Shown in pieces: positions 34,572-46,961 of a DNA stretch of 64,000 nt. Where the stretch lies: NCBI GenBank assembly GCA_902702965.1, contig CACRXP010000315.1, positions 124,001 to 188,000 on the forward strand, written 5' to 3'. A program made the position numbers and the translations under genes. The stretch is from Spirometra erinaceieuropaei. Its lineage: Eukaryota > Platyhelminthes > Cestoda > Diphyllobothriidea > Diphyllobothriidae. The stretch's first letter is position 1, and each line of letters opens with the position of its first letter. The notes under the pieces are model-generated. The model had not been told where the DNA came from. It ran no database searches and saw only the letters and a program-made list of their open reading frames with translations.

Positions 34572-37070
34572 TTAATTATGTGCGACAACATTCCGTTGGA
34601 TCCAGCCGAGCACGGGTGGAGTCAGCGCAAACACTGTGAATTCCCCAGAGCAGTTTTTGCCGGTGTAGGAAGCTACGCCGTAGACAACCCACTTGCCACC
34701 TTCTGTTAAACAGTGCAGTCCTCCTCCGCTGTCGCCCGTACAGGCAGCCTGGATGACACGAAAAGCAAATTATTTGGTTTAATACACTTAATCTATGTGC
34801 CCTGTAAAAGTGAATCTTACCCCAAATTTGCCGTCAATGCAGACATGCTTTCTTTTTTTAGCCAGCCGATGTCTTTTCTGGCAGTCAGACATTTTTGCTA
34901 TTTGGCCTCGTACTTCCATCAACACTTCCGGCTGGTTAGGATTCGGTGGGTTGGGTGGGTTTGGAATCAGTCCCCATCCGGCAAAGTAGCAGAACTTTCC
35001 AACCTCGATTTCCAATCCGGATTCCGCAAGACATGCGAATTCCGCCACCTTTGCTATGACGATAAAAAAAGTTGAATTGCCAGTTTTGATGCCACATGCA
35101 TGAGGTCGTTTAAAAAAAAAGCCCCATAGTATTAAAGGCTCAAGACAGCTCAGACGTTTAATGACCCTTCCAGAATAAGGAGATGTGCCTTCCGATTCTC
35201 TCCCACACCACTGATCACAGACTAGGGTATTGCGTGTGTAGGATGCAGGCACCATGTCAGCATTTATAAAGCATAATTAGCAACTCCCGCAGTCGTCCCA
35301 CGATGGCTGTACAATCATGTCTCCAAGTTATGTTGATTTACATGCTTACAGTAATGACGATTAGGGTAAAGTGCAATTTAATATAAATGCAGCCGCCAAA
35401 ACTAACACAGTTCTTTTTAAAGTTTCCGAAATCAATTGTATATGGCAGATTAAGCCATTCGTTCTGGAGATACCCTTAATTCGTAGCTGTTAGTGTCAAA
35501 AAGTAGCCCTGCTGAGAGAGAGCACACACTTTGTTTAAATAAAGTTAGTCTGCACGACATAAAACTGGAGCTGCTGCAACAAAACTCAAACTTTATGGCC
35601 GGACATACATCGTTTGACCTCATGGTTCAGCTTCAGTAAAGCAAAGTCATAGCCTTCCCTAACATCTCCAAGTTCGTATTGCGGATGCATGATGATGTGC
35701 TTTACTCGAAGGTTGAATGCTGGACGTCCACGCCGTGTGCGATTGTGGTCTCCTATGCGAACGACCATTTCATCGTCGACGAACTCATCGAAAGAAAAGG
35801 GTCGATCGAGTGGAATTTCTTTACATCGAAGAGCCCCAGTGATACAGTGAGCGGCCGTCAATACCCATGTTGGCGAAATGAGTGTCCCTCCGCAAAATGG
35901 ATAGGACCCAATCGTTGAAGCATACACGCCAACCTATTGAAAATAAAAAAAACGATATTAGCTTTAGTAATTGTCTTCAGATTTTAAAATCGTCAGTTGA
36001 TCGCACATTCCATATGTATTGAATAGATTATGACGGTTTCCCGTGGCGGGGGTCAGTGCAGACTGCCAAGTGCTTCCCAAAAATTTAATCATTACGGCAA
36101 CGGGCAGATATCGTGGTTTTGCAATGTGCCCATATTAATCGTGTTGATTTCTGCGCAGGAAGATCTGTGCTTTTCATCAAACGTTGGATAATTAACAAAA
36201 AGTTGTGCACACACTAGACAACATACAAGTGCAACCTGACATATCTGTCGACTTACTTGCCAAGGCCAACTATTTTTTACAACTTCTATCTTTTGACGTA
36301 GAGGATATGCCGACGGCTCGCGTAGTTGCGGGCGATTTCCGCAATTCTCAGGCAGTCCGTTGATCAGACGTTCTTCTTTAGCTAGTGTGGGATGATATTT
36401 ATGGATGGTCATTCAATGAAGTGAAGCCATTGTAACAAAGCAAAAATTACATAATAATGGACTGGTGTAAATTTCAAAAAACGTCGGCAACATTATAAGA
36501 GAAGGACCCCACTTAACTGACGACAGACTGTGGATCACGTCATAGGATCACGTCATATCTTGGAATTCATTCGCAGGCCTTTGCAGGCATTACACTACCA
36601 ATAACAATCACTTCCCATGACTTCAAACCATCCCTTAAACTGCGTTATTTACTTTGAAATTTACTCTTTGTTTATTTTTTATTACCGCGTTCATTTGCGC
36701 TGCCGTACGAAAGCGTACGATGTGTCTTTTAGGAGAAATCAGAGCAATTTCTATGTTTTCCTGCTTGTCGTCAGCTTACTCTCTAGTGCGCTGCCCACCA
36801 GTAAAACTATCCCTACCGTCAATAACGTATGAAACGATCCACAGTCTACCGACAGTAAAGTAGGGTATTTCTCCGTACCGTTGGCAAAATGTCGTCTCTA
36901 AGAAACACTATTTGTAAAGATTATATTGTTGGCATTACAACTTAAAGCTAGAAAAAATAACAATGAGCATTTACGAAACGTGTATTTGTTATTTTATTAT
37001 ATAAGTTAATACCTAGTGTGCTGTTAATCAAAGTGAAGCACGCTGCGTAGATGTACACCACAAGCCTCAT
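34572..37070 (-). CDS. secreted S1-family serine protease, copy 2
   Basis: Exons 37070-37013, 36381-36257, 35933-35609, 35053-34821 and 34748-34572 join into 305 residues with no stop. Every splice phase is as in copy 1, and exons 2-5 have identical lengths (125, 325, 233 and 177 nt). Signal peptide MRLVVYIYAACFTLINSTL; then RLINGLPENCG and NSWPWQ; TAAHC (His90); YDFALLKL (Asp157); CYFAGWG; CTGDSGGG (Ser254). As in copy 1, the specificity residue is Ala and the R-IVGG site is missing. Intron 1 is 631 nt, against about 212 in the paralogues, because of a MITE at 36484-36885. Conserved triad, cysteines and splice sites in a diverged copy argue that selection has kept this gene functional. Confidence 0.9.
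36484..36885. mobile_element. MITE in intron 1 of protease 2
   Basis: About 400 bp absent from intron 1 of both paralogues. The ends form terminal inverted repeats of about 55 bp: GGCAACATTATAAGAGAAGG on the left and the complement of GCCAACGGTACGGAGAAATA on the right, then the shared AGACTGTGGATC. No coding capacity. Confidence 0.65.
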
Positions 37071-37126
37071 CTCACAGTGTTCCGATAGCCCCCCAAATTC
37101 TGTAAAAATCGCGGTACTCCCTCTGC

Positions 37127-37176
37127 TTAAATACTATTAAATTTAGGTGTTCAGATAACATTTAGCGGACCAATGG
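37127..37176 (-). promoter_or_regulatory. candidate core promoter of protease 2
   Basis: TATTTAA (37127-37133, minus strand) lies 57 nt upstream of the ATG, with CCATTGG (37170-37176) further upstream, in the same order and similar spacing as in copy 1. Confidence 0.4.
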
Positions 37177-37606
37177 CAAATAACGAAAACACGATCTGTT
37201 TGTCATGAAAAAAGGAAAAAGATAATTCCCACGATAGTTTTCCACGTTATTTGATGTAATCTCATGCCATTGTTGCAAAATAGACGGTATGGAAATGCCT
37301 TAAGTGGAAAAAGGATTTACATTCGGCAGTTCTGTTAAATGTACCGGGACCCAACCTCCTCAAAACCGGAGCTTGTTTTCGGAGAAGAGATCGTATCTAA
37401 CAGAAATTTCAAAATTACCAAATGATTTCAGGTGCGCGGGTTAAATTAAGAGTAAAGCGCGCACTCAGAAATACGTGAAAAGCGTGACTACTCATATATC
37501 ATGTAAAATAAACCAGACGTAGTGGACTTTTCGGTATCGAAATGCGTGCTGGAATAATGTGACATCCGAAGGAGCAAAGAAGCATGTGTAATTTGATGGG
37601 AATGAC

Positions 37607-37992
37607 TTAAGGGTAAGGTGGTTCCATACTAACAGCACAGGTACCAGCCAAAAGTCCATAAACGCGTGTTTCGCCGATATTCTGCCGCTGCATGCCAGAG
37701 CTATCAGGTGTCGGCTCGTCAGTGGGTCCCCAGCATTCCCTGTCTGCTTTCTGGTAGATACTCCAATTAAGAAATTTTTGCTTTTTAATTTCCTTAAAAA
37801 TTAACTGCGAACCTAGAGTAGATCAGTATATTTAAGGTCTATGGACTCAGACCTATGTTTTTATGCATGCATATTTGGGGCGAAGTCCATCAGTCACAGC
37901 GGATAACCGCGTAATATTCATTAACTGCCGACAGGCAGCTAGTAGTATACTTTAGGGTAAGGTGATTCCATACTAACAGCACAGGTACTAGC
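37607..37992 (+). repeat. 42-bp direct repeats flanking ~300 bp
   Basis: Nearly identical 42-bp blocks (37607-37648 and 37951-37992) share the core CCATACTAACAGCACAGGTA. The sequence between is absent upstream of protease 1 at the matching place. It could be an insertion with a long target duplication or a local tandem duplication. Confidence 0.7.
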
Positions 37993-37999
37993 TGTTGAT

Positions 38000-38400
38000 G
38001 ATGAAGAAGATTGAGATGATCAATTGTGGACAGCTGAACTGCTGTAAATTTTACTTAACCGCCTAGCCTGTTCCATTAAATGCACTTTATGCATGCAAAA
38101 TATTTTTATACAAATATTTGTTAGTCATAATGAGTGCATATTTGGGAAAAAATTCCCATTACTCTGTATTTTTGGGGTTCCCTTGTATAGGTTTGCGTGA
38201 CTGCGCATGTTTTCTATGAAAAGCGATTAATTTAAACGCGATAGGTTTAAAAAACGAACCTACCACAATTGAACGTTAGTTTCTTTTCGCCGAACAATTC
38301 AGATGAAGTACGGTGTAAGCTGCTGGGTATTTTTTTAGAAAACCAGAGGTTTTATCGACTTTGAAGCAGCCTGACTTGCAATTCTATGTAATTTTATGTC
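38000..38400 (+). repeat. partial MITE upstream of protease 2
   Basis: Similar to the proximal third of the element at 12576-14322 (for example ATGAAAAGCGATTAATTTAAAC against the matching block near 12820). The distal part is missing. Confidence 0.5.
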
Positions 38401-38705
38401 CTAGTACGCGACGATAAGGCCTACTAGCTATTCATCCCTATGAGCAACAAGGTTTGTATGTGTCTGTTGTCATACTTAGCGAATCATGGCTCTCGCAGCT
38501 TGGTGTGTACTGCCTTGTCTATGGCGCCTGGTTGCTTACCGGTAAACACGCTTGCGCTCCCTAGGGGAAACAGGTCGTTTGCACGAGTGCCCAGTCATCC
38601 TCCTCTCTCAGACCCGTTGTTGTGCTGTTAGTAGGAATCTTGGTCAAGTGTTTATTGTGGACAAGGGGTGTGGTGCCCAAGGTGCGCGCCCGAGCATGCC
38701 AGCTA

Positions 38706-40430
38706 CAGTGCGTGACCGATCTCATGAAATGTTGGCCGAAATTTTCAAATGCGTTTTCGATTAGGAAGGATTACCTAGGTAGAATTATAATATTGATTAG
38801 CATGCGACATAATCCTACAATATTTCAGACCCGTCAGGATGTCGGCTATTGAATGCACTTCTTTTCGACCGCCTGCAGAAGGCCACATTCAGCAAAAAAT
38901 GACTATTATGTAGCATGCATTTTCCACTTTGATTTCCGACGTTCTTATAAATTTAAGTATATTTTGCAGAAAACATGCGCAAAATATGCTTTCTTGTACA
39001 GGTTTGATACGAACTAAAGTTAGTGACCTAACTCAGGAAATTTGTCGAAATTTACGAATGATTACCAATCCCTCGCAAACCGGCACCATTTCATGAGTCC
39101 GATTTCTATGTTAATTAAGTACAAGTTGAAAAGAATTAGAAACATAAAAGAAATATTAAAGGCAGTGTTGGGTTGTTTAGAAATGTCGATTTATTTTGAA
39201 AAGCGCAAAATCCCGAAAACGTCAGAAATGACCATAATTAAGGAGACATCGTTTTTAGATGTATAGAATGTATTCTCATACCAAAAACGCAGTAAATATT
39301 GAATTAGACATAAAATAACGTCTAGTAAGTGTTTTAGTGAAGCTTACATCTAAATATCGTTTAATAAGTGCTGTGATTTCATATATGACGGTTTGTCAAC
39401 TGCTTACATTTTGAGTGTAGATTCCAAAACAGTATTCCATTGATTCCTTTTTAATTGTATTTCTTTGATGTAAATGAGATGGGATTCATCAAAAGAAACT
39501 GGATTTTGCTTGATTTAACCGATTGGGACTTCGTTGAAACAGGGGTTTTCATAAGGTAACATGCCATGAGGCCGGTCGGTGCTTAATAAATTTAAATAGA
39601 ACTTACAGGCTTAGTCGTAAACATACCATTTTCTGTTTCTAGAGAGAACTTTTCTTCCGTTAAATTAATGCATACTTTTCGTTCGTTTTAGATTACGCTG
39701 AGTTTCAGATCGGCCTCGGAATATTGCTGAATACTTCATGATTTTCAGTGTTTTCACCCGATCTTCCATAAAGACTGATTCTGAATTACCTGTCTGTTGA
39801 GAACATTAATATAAGATTATTCCTAAAGGCATTTACCGAATTAATGAGTGTTCGGGCGCATTTTTTCTCGAAGATGGTCGTTTGGGTCACATGTGAAGAC
39901 TCAATCAAACATCAAACTTCATTTTCGAGATAAATGGCTGTCCATAACGAAAGTCAGCGACGAATATGCCTTCAAACAATATGAAAACTTTCCTTAATAA
40001 GTTACCTCTTTAGGAGGTGCTTTATTAATGCACTCCGTTCACAGATCTCTGTACACTTTGCATTTATGTACCGGAATGTACTCTTTCTGCGAGTATAAAA
40101 CATGAAGATTAGGCGCTTTTTTACCAGAAGAATAAAAGAAAGCATATTTTTATGCATGATTTCTATAAAATATATTCGAATTTATAGGACCATCGAAAAT
40201 CAATGTGAAAAATGCATGCTTTATAAGCAGTCATTTTTTACCGATTGTGGTTTCTGTAGAAGGTCCAAAAGAAGTGCATTCAAAAGGCGACATCCTGGCA
40301 AGTCCGAAATACCATAGGATTATGTCTAATGATGAGCAATATTACAATCCATGCTAAGTAATTCTTCCTAATCGAGAACGCTTTTCAGAATTTCAGCCAA
40401 CATTTTATGAGATCGGTCACACACTGCCAT
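38706..40430 (+). repeat. mosaic of MITE ends around an inverted upstream fragment
   Basis: 38706-39005 is a MITE left end (CAGTGCGTGACCGATCTCAT). From about 39015 to 39840 the sequence matches the distal MITE region upstream of proteases 1 and 3, but in the orientation seen at protease 3, opposite to protease 2. About 40100-40430 is an inverted MITE end closing with the complement of GTGTGTGACCGATCTCATAA. No protease exon follows. Confidence 0.5.
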
Positions 40431-40439
40431 TGCCCACCT

Positions 40440-40600
40440 TCGGTCTTATTAACTATGTCTTGAAACCGGACCCAGGGGTGGTTGGAGGAGAGAGTGAGGT
40501 AGATTTTGAGCAAGTCTGCCCTAAGTATAAACTAATTTAGGTGCAAGTCACCGGTCCTGCTTTATCTTGTTTCGGAGCGCACGTTGGACATCGTCGGACA
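40440..40600 (+). repeat. GC-rich interspersed repeat fragment
   Basis: Related to 53330-53489 and 44860-44990 (GTCTTGAAACCGGACCCAGG, GAGGAGAGAGTGAGGTAGAT). Bases 40600-41223 show no other feature. Confidence 0.5.
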
Positions 40601-41223
40601 TGGCAGTAAAACTGTTGTGTGTTTGATGAAATTTAAGAAACACGATGACTGATCCGCAGATGTTTAGGCGTAGTGCCATGGACTAACTTCGTGCATTTAT
40701 TAAGATAACGCATCGTTCAAAGGTATTTTTTGATTAAAAATATTTCGTTTGTTTCCTGTTAAGGAAAAAAGAGAAAGATAATGCGTAACATTGGGGATAC
40801 GTAATAACTTACCCGACTGCAACTGCCAATATTCATAAAAAATCTCACGATTATGTGAATGCTGATTCATAGGTTAGGAATTTATGGTCTACTAAGTTGA
40901 GAAAACTACCTACGGGAACTTGAGTAGCGTTTCGTCAGACAGCGCATACTGGGTTAATCTGAACGTGGTTCACATCCTACGTACAGAAAAACGAATGCAG
41001 TCCTAACGACAAAATGCCATGTCTAAATTACCTCAGAAAGTATATAAAGCAAAAAGAGCATCTTATTTGAGCAAAAAATGTTTACTTCCGAAATTACACC
41101 GCACAGGCGACGTCCTTAATTATCTGACTTAGTTTGTAGCCTTGGCAACCATTATTTTACAAAGTAGTATTTGACAGTCCGTTAAAAACGCTGAATACAA
41201 AATGCAATACCGTGGACTACATA

Positions 41224-41730
41224 CAGTAGTTGGGCTAACTCAAGAAACGTCAACCGAAATTCCGGAATGTGTTTTCGCTTCGAAAAGATTAATTAAATAG
41301 GGCTGTAAAATTAGTCTTTGTGCAGCGGGATTCTATATTTATCCGGTTACCTCACGATGCCGTCTTTGAAATGAACTTCTTTTCGGCTGCATGCAAAAAC
41401 TATACTCTGTAAAAATGAGTATTTGTGTACTTTGTATTTTTCTTATTGATTTTCGATACCCTTTAATACTCAATTATATTTTACTGAAGACATGAATAAA
41501 AATATTCATTATCTTACTCATTCGGCTGCAAATTACGCCTGCTGCCAATTTTATACTTAAAGAAAAGGTATAATTCAGTTTTAAATATTTTCTAACTATA
41601 TGATTCTTTTATACCATGAAATGATCGTTCATAAAACGTCCTGTCTCGACATTTACCAATGTTTCTTGTAAATTTAATAATATGGCTCAAATCCACTTGA
41701 GAGGAGAGTAATTTACTCCAGACGGTTTTA
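41224..41730 (+). repeat. MITE 5' portion
   Basis: TA then CAGTAGTTGGGCTAACTCAA opens the element. It follows the consensus through the TTTCGGCTGCATGCAAAAAC and CATAAAACGTCCTGTCTC blocks. Confidence 0.65.
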
Positions 41731-42029
41731 CTAAATGAAGCTTGCCGCGCCTAAAAATGATGTTTTGTCGGAGAAGAGTAAGTTGTCCTTGAGAGATCTA
41801 TTAAAACGTGCTTCCCACGTTAACCGTGGGAAGCAGTTTACTATCTCACAGGCTGGTGTAAGGGAATCCGACCTTTTTTCTTTTTTTGGAAGTTTGAGTA
41901 ACAAATCTCTGCGATCTGACGCCGTGAAGTGCAATAATAAAAAATTCCCTTAGATATCCTAAAGCCGTTCTCTTCCAGTTTTTTCTATACTCTGCAATCT
42001 GCAAATAAAGCCAACCGTTGTACCTTAGG

Positions 42030-43049
42030 TGCTGCTGCTCTTGTGGTCCACTCTGCCCTACAAAAATTAATAAGGGTTGCTGCGAGTACGCATATGCCTT
42101 TCCTGACTACTCCTCTGTCTTCATTACCGTCCCGGGTCCTCCTATCCTTACCAAAACACCTGTATGCGGCTCTTCAGGCTAGGTTGTCTCTTAGCTTTGC
42201 GGTTACTTTACTCCCACATTCAATTTGCCCAGTCCGGCGGGCGGAAATCCACGGTCCTTCCTAATGACTGTGGAGTTCTTCAAGGTTCTGTTTCAGCCCC
42301 TCACCTCTTCTCTCTCCGCACAGAGGATCTATGGTCCACACACGACTGTCTTTTGGTTAGGTATACCGATGATGTATTTTTTTGACAGCCTCCCAAATAT
42401 CGGACACACCTCCAGTCTCTAAAGAATGGTCTTGACCAGGTCCTAGTATGGTCGGGGGAAAATTGTTTCCTAATGAACAACCAAAAGTCAGTCCAGTGCA
42501 TTTCCGACTGCGTCCCTCTCCTAGTCCTGAATCATTTGACATCGTTTTTAACAAGGTATCCTTTGGGGTACCTTGGCGTTACTTTGTCATCATATCCTCC
42601 ATTTTTCCTCCATATTGATTCTCTATTTGCCAAAGCTCGTAAACTGATTTATTACACTTGTCGTTTACGTTCCAACCACACATCTTAACCCTTAATCTGG
42701 CGATTAATAGATGCCCGTATTCCTCCCCTTATTCTATATGTCCCTCCTGTAATTTTGTCGGCATTGCTTAAAAAAGATCTGTTAACTTTTAAACGAGTCC
42801 TCCGAATGCTCTCTCGTGCCGCCAGAACTTCTTGTCTCTTTTTAGTCGATGATATCCCTCAGCGACATTTTAAAATGGTCACGCAATTTTCTGATCGAAT
42901 TTCTGATGACGTTGTCCATCCTTTGCATTCTGATCTTATTTCTGCGAAGTCTTCCCACCCGATGCGCCACGGCTACCGACTTATCTCTTTTCACACATCA
43001 GCATAACGAGATTTTGTATTGCCATTCCTGGCGCGCTTCTTACGTGTAA
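42030..43049 (+). pseudogene. CR1-like LINE reverse transcriptase, C-terminal half
   Basis: Successive frames encode LPNDCGVLQGSVSAPHLFSL (motif B), CLLVRYTDDVFF (the YxDD box, with T for A), GLDQVLVWSGENCFLMNNQK, YPLGYLGVTLSSYPP and a C-terminal region (LLKKDLLTFKRVLRML, DDVVHPLHSDLISAKSS) ending at TAA 43047-43049. At least three frameshifts occur (near 42380, 42550 and 42690), so it is dead. The N-terminal RT, endonuclease and 5' part are missing, the usual result of 5' truncation during LINE insertion. Confidence 0.8.
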
Positions 43050-43974
43050 AGAGATGGAAATACGAAGGCTTAGACTTGAACTATCCACATAATAATCGTC
43101 CCTTTTGTGTTAAACTGTTTGACTCTTGAGAAGTCTATTAACTTCCTTATTGCTCATAGTGGATAAAGCCCAGTTTGGGCTGAAAATTTTAATTTATTAT
43201 TTCAAAACAAAACAAATTCCTCTCTCCGTCTCTTTCAAACAATTGGAATTGTGAACTTATTACTTCAATCCTATGCCAAGAGTAGACTAAAGACATTTGC
43301 TCGGTAAGGAGGAGTTAGGAAAGGAGGTCATTTTCTTGTCGGATTTGTCGCTTGATGCACTCAGTTAGTTTTCCGAGTTGATCTACCGGAAATCTTCGCA
43401 GCATTACCGTACGACCACTGACGAAATTTTATCGTCATGATGCTCATAGGTAATCGCGATCTGCATTTACTAGTTGCCTGTACTACTTTATCCCGCGGTT
43501 GATTTGAATATGAATGAAGTTGATGACGCGTGGGGAAATTGAAGAGTAATCGATCACCGAAACAGTCTAGTTGCATGCCTGAGCTTTCAAACTCGTGGCG
43601 ACTGCGAAGTTGAACTCCCAACCAACTTCGAATATGAAGGCAACCACTTGCATTAATTCGTCATCCATCGCATAGCCAATTTATGTTTGTATATGTGTAA
43701 TCCAGTTGTCCATTTACGACTCCGGCTTAACAGCTTGCTACTTTTATGTCTGGTTGTGAAGGTTACAAGTGCGTGTCTCTTCCAAAATTAATTCTCTTGT
43801 TACTAATTCTAACTTTCGTAACACGAACGCTGTGACTGATCCCAACTCTAATCTATTGGGATTTAGCTCAATGTCACCTATAATGCGGAGTGCTTATAAC
43901 CCTACTCTGCCCTCAGGTTCTTCATTATATTTTCAGGGGATTGTTTGAGGTGTCGTTTTTAAATCTGGCTTCCC
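43050..43974. other. no gene seen
   Basis: A short echo of the 2880/5790 arm sequence occurs near 43300-43350 (GGAGTTAGGAAAGGAGGTCA). Nothing else is recognised. Confidence 0.45.
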
Positions 43975-44190
43975 AAAGCTGGACCCTGTCTAGCGACCAC
44001 ACCCCGGTAACCGCCTCGACCGGCAGGCTAAACCAGGTGAGGGTATCCGTGTGTGCATCCGCGCGCACGGTAGTGTAGACCCCGCTGGCCGGATGGATAA
44101 CTGCATCGTACAAGCCACTGTCCCTGCTCGGCCTTGCTGTGGAGCACACGGCGGATATCGTCGAAACCGGCGGCTGAACTCTTATTGTTA
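43975..44190 (+). mobile_element. LINE 5' UTR fragment
   Basis: It shares ACCACACCCCGGTAACCGCC and GCAGGCTAAACCAGGTGAGG with the 5' UTR of the endonuclease-bearing LINE at 19836-20400, in the opposite orientation. No endonuclease coding follows. Confidence 0.6.
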
Positions 44191-45055
44191 AATACAATGG
44201 GGTGAAACGCTGGGAGGCCAGGTCATGCATGTGGCGTGGGCAGACGGCCCTTTAACTCTGTCGGCTATTGTGCTCGTTCCTCAAACCAGAAAACTAACCG
44301 GCTCGAAGGGTGGACTGGTGTCTAGGAATGCGAAGGGAGAGTGGGGTCCACGGTCTCAGCGCAGATTCCGCAATGTAAGCAACCTGACGCACTTGGACCT
44401 ACCACGGCGCGCAGAAAATCATGGCTCGCAAGACAGGCAAGTTACGGGATTACACAGACAGCGCAGTCAGTCCAGCTTATGTTTGTGCGTAGGGTAGCTG
44501 ACCGGTGAATTGAGAGTCAGACTACAATGGCTCCATCCTAATGGCATTCTTTCACACATACGAAACTCTAACCGCATCCTTCTGTGTGTGTCATACTAGT
44601 ATGTGCGTTTAGGGAGTGAAGTCGTGCATATAGCGCACACAGGCATTGTGTCCACTTCCGGCATCAGACATCTGACTGCCTTGAAGGGTTGGTCTATTGA
44701 CGGGATAAATTGGACTTCGCAATCAGTCCAATGCGCCTTTGTGTATTGAGTAACCGACCAGTTGATTGTGAAACCGGTTGCAATAACCCATTAATATGGT
44801 CTCTACGGCATGTCGGCAAGCGTTAAAATGAGACAATTTGAGGTGCCTACAAACCTTGTTTTCCTCTGCCTACAGTCTTTATGGCTCTGTCATGACAACG
44901 GACACAGGTGAGGAAGAAGGAGAAGTGAGTGTGGTAGATTTTGAGCTGTTCTACATCACCGTAGAGAAAGCCACCGGCAGGTCATCGTTCCTGCACTCAC
45001 CCTGTTGCGAACGTCGTCGAAAACGACGATCGAGCTGTCATGTGTATGCTTGCGT
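44191..45055 (+). repeat. LINE 3' UTR-like and GC-rich repeat fragments
   Basis: About 44450-44760 has blocks resembling the LINE 3' UTR near 16490-16580 (GACTTCGCAATCAGTCCAAT). About 44860-44990 is a copy of the GC-rich interspersed repeat. No gene. Confidence 0.45.
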
Positions 45056-46080
45056 GTACAGTAGGTGGGCTAACTCATGAAATTTAAACCGAAATTCCGA
45101 AATGCGTTTTCGTTTTGAAAAGATTAATTAAGAAGGTTTGTAAAACCAATCATCTTGCAGCATAATTTTATAATAATTCAGCCACCTCAGGATGATGGCT
45201 TTCGAACGAACATCTACCAGGCTGCATGCAAAAACAATACTCCGAAAAAAATGACTACTTATGTAGCATGCACTTTTCTCAACGATTTTTGATGCCCATT
45301 AAAACTTAATTATATTTCCTGAAAAAAATCCATAAACGTATCTATTCTTTTGCTCATTTGGTAGAAAATTATACTCGCTTCCAATTTTATACTCGAAGGA
45401 AGGGTATAATTCGGTTTTAAAAAAGCTTCTAATTGTGAGATTTTTGAATACCGTGAAACGGCCGTCCATAAAACGTCATGTCTCTGCACTTACCAATGTG
45501 GCTTGTACAATTAATAATATGGCGCAAATGCGCTGCAAAATTTGATGATAGTAGGGGGCGCTCACCGATCGTTCATAGAGAACTCACTCGTTCCGTTTTG
45601 CCTTACGGGCTCTCTCTCTCTCTCTCGAGCCCAACCAGCAGCCGCAAAGCGGCGCATAATATAGGCAGAATGGCATTACCGATAAAGACAAGGGAGACTG
45701 GAATGGTCATTTCTGGTTTATTAGCCGTCGTCAGCCAATCATACCCAATCCCGAAGTGTGGAACACCCGAGGCTCGAACTCACGACCTCGCCTCTAACCA
45801 CCGGGCCACGAGCCCGTTGTCCTGTCGGTTTTAGATCGGAATGTAAACGGCTGCTAAATTTTTGAACTGCATCTAGTCTCCTCTTAATACCGTAGAGAAA
45901 TGTATGGTTTACCGTACGCGAAAAATATACGGCCTATAGTTTGAAAGCCCTGAATGCGAGTGTAACGGCAGGTCCTGTTCAAAATTATTCGGGAATTAGA
46001 ATAATTTTTGGAGTTCACATTATACCCTTTCTTTGAGTATAAAATTAGAAGAAGACGTCATTTTCTACCGAATGAGCAAG
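45056..46080 (+). repeat. MITE interrupted by a SINE
   Basis: It opens TA-CAGTAGGTGGGCTAACTCAT and follows the family consensus. It is broken at 45551-45845 by a minus-strand SINE and resumes to about 46080. Confidence 0.6.
45551..45845 (-). mobile_element. tRNA-derived SINE, near full length
   Basis: Read on the minus strand: the GATCTAAAACCGACAGG leader; the tRNA-like head (GGCCCGGTGGTTAGAGGCG A box and GTGAGTTCGAGCCTCG B box); the body (AATAAACCAGAAATGACC, GGTAATGCCATTCTGCC); a CT-rich tract; and the tail GATCGGTGAGCGCCCCCTA. About 295 bp. It has no coding capacity and would depend on a LINE for movement. Confidence 0.75.
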
Positions 46081-46089
46081 AGCATAAAT

Positions 46090-46960
46090 ATTTTGATGCA
46101 TGTTTTCCTCGCTACGTAGAGCATAGAGGACACGCTGTGTGGCAGTGTTTGTTTGACAGTTTCAGCGAGTCAATGTACCTAACACCGCAGGGCTCAGCAA
46201 TAATTTTAGACGGACAAGATTGTCTAAATTTTATGAGAATTTGAATGCAGCACAGGCCGTTTGCAAATAGCTGCACGTGGTAGCGGCCCTTTATGGTAAA
46301 TTACATTTACGAGACTATTGTCCATATCTGTTAGACGTCTCCTTTTCCGACTAAAATTCCACCTTTCCATGGTATTACAGGTGAACCTAGTTCCCCTTAC
46401 TGGAGCTTGCCTTATCTAAGTTGTCTGAGATAGATAGGAAGAGAAAGGTGATCACATAATTTATTACTACTGCAACTTATTATTCAGTCCAAGTTTTCGT
46501 CAGATAACAGTCCACATGAAGTCTGATTTGGGAATGCTCTTAATTAACGCCGTAAGCATGCGATAAATAAGGTGAAAACTGAAATAGTAAATTCAAACTC
46601 TTGAGGGCAGGCTTTCAGAATTGAGCCACCAGCATCTTGCTTCCCACTATTTACATGGATATTTCCCTACAGGTACATACGTTGGCCTATTTTACATATT
46701 ATGCAATAATATTCCCCTTTTATTCGACTGAACTACAATAAAGAGGTCATCGGCACACCATGCTAGCGCCGTTTTGAAAGAAGGAAAATCTGACGCGAAT
46801 TTTGAACTTTATTCAACAGTGATTCTTTCGTGCTGAAGACAATTACAGTTTTTGGCCAGTTATCGCTTGTTTTCCGTTTTCTGTACCCGTCTTATCCCCT
46901 GTAAATGGAGGCTTTATTTGCAGAAAGTTTTGAAATGGTGCTTCCAAAATAAAACGCAGT
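46090..46960 (+). repeat. dispersed ~850-bp repeat, copy 2
   Basis: Collinear with 4130-4985 and ending at the same CTTCCAAAATAAA. It is directly abutted by a PLE fragment. Confidence 0.65.
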
Positions 46961-46961
46961 T

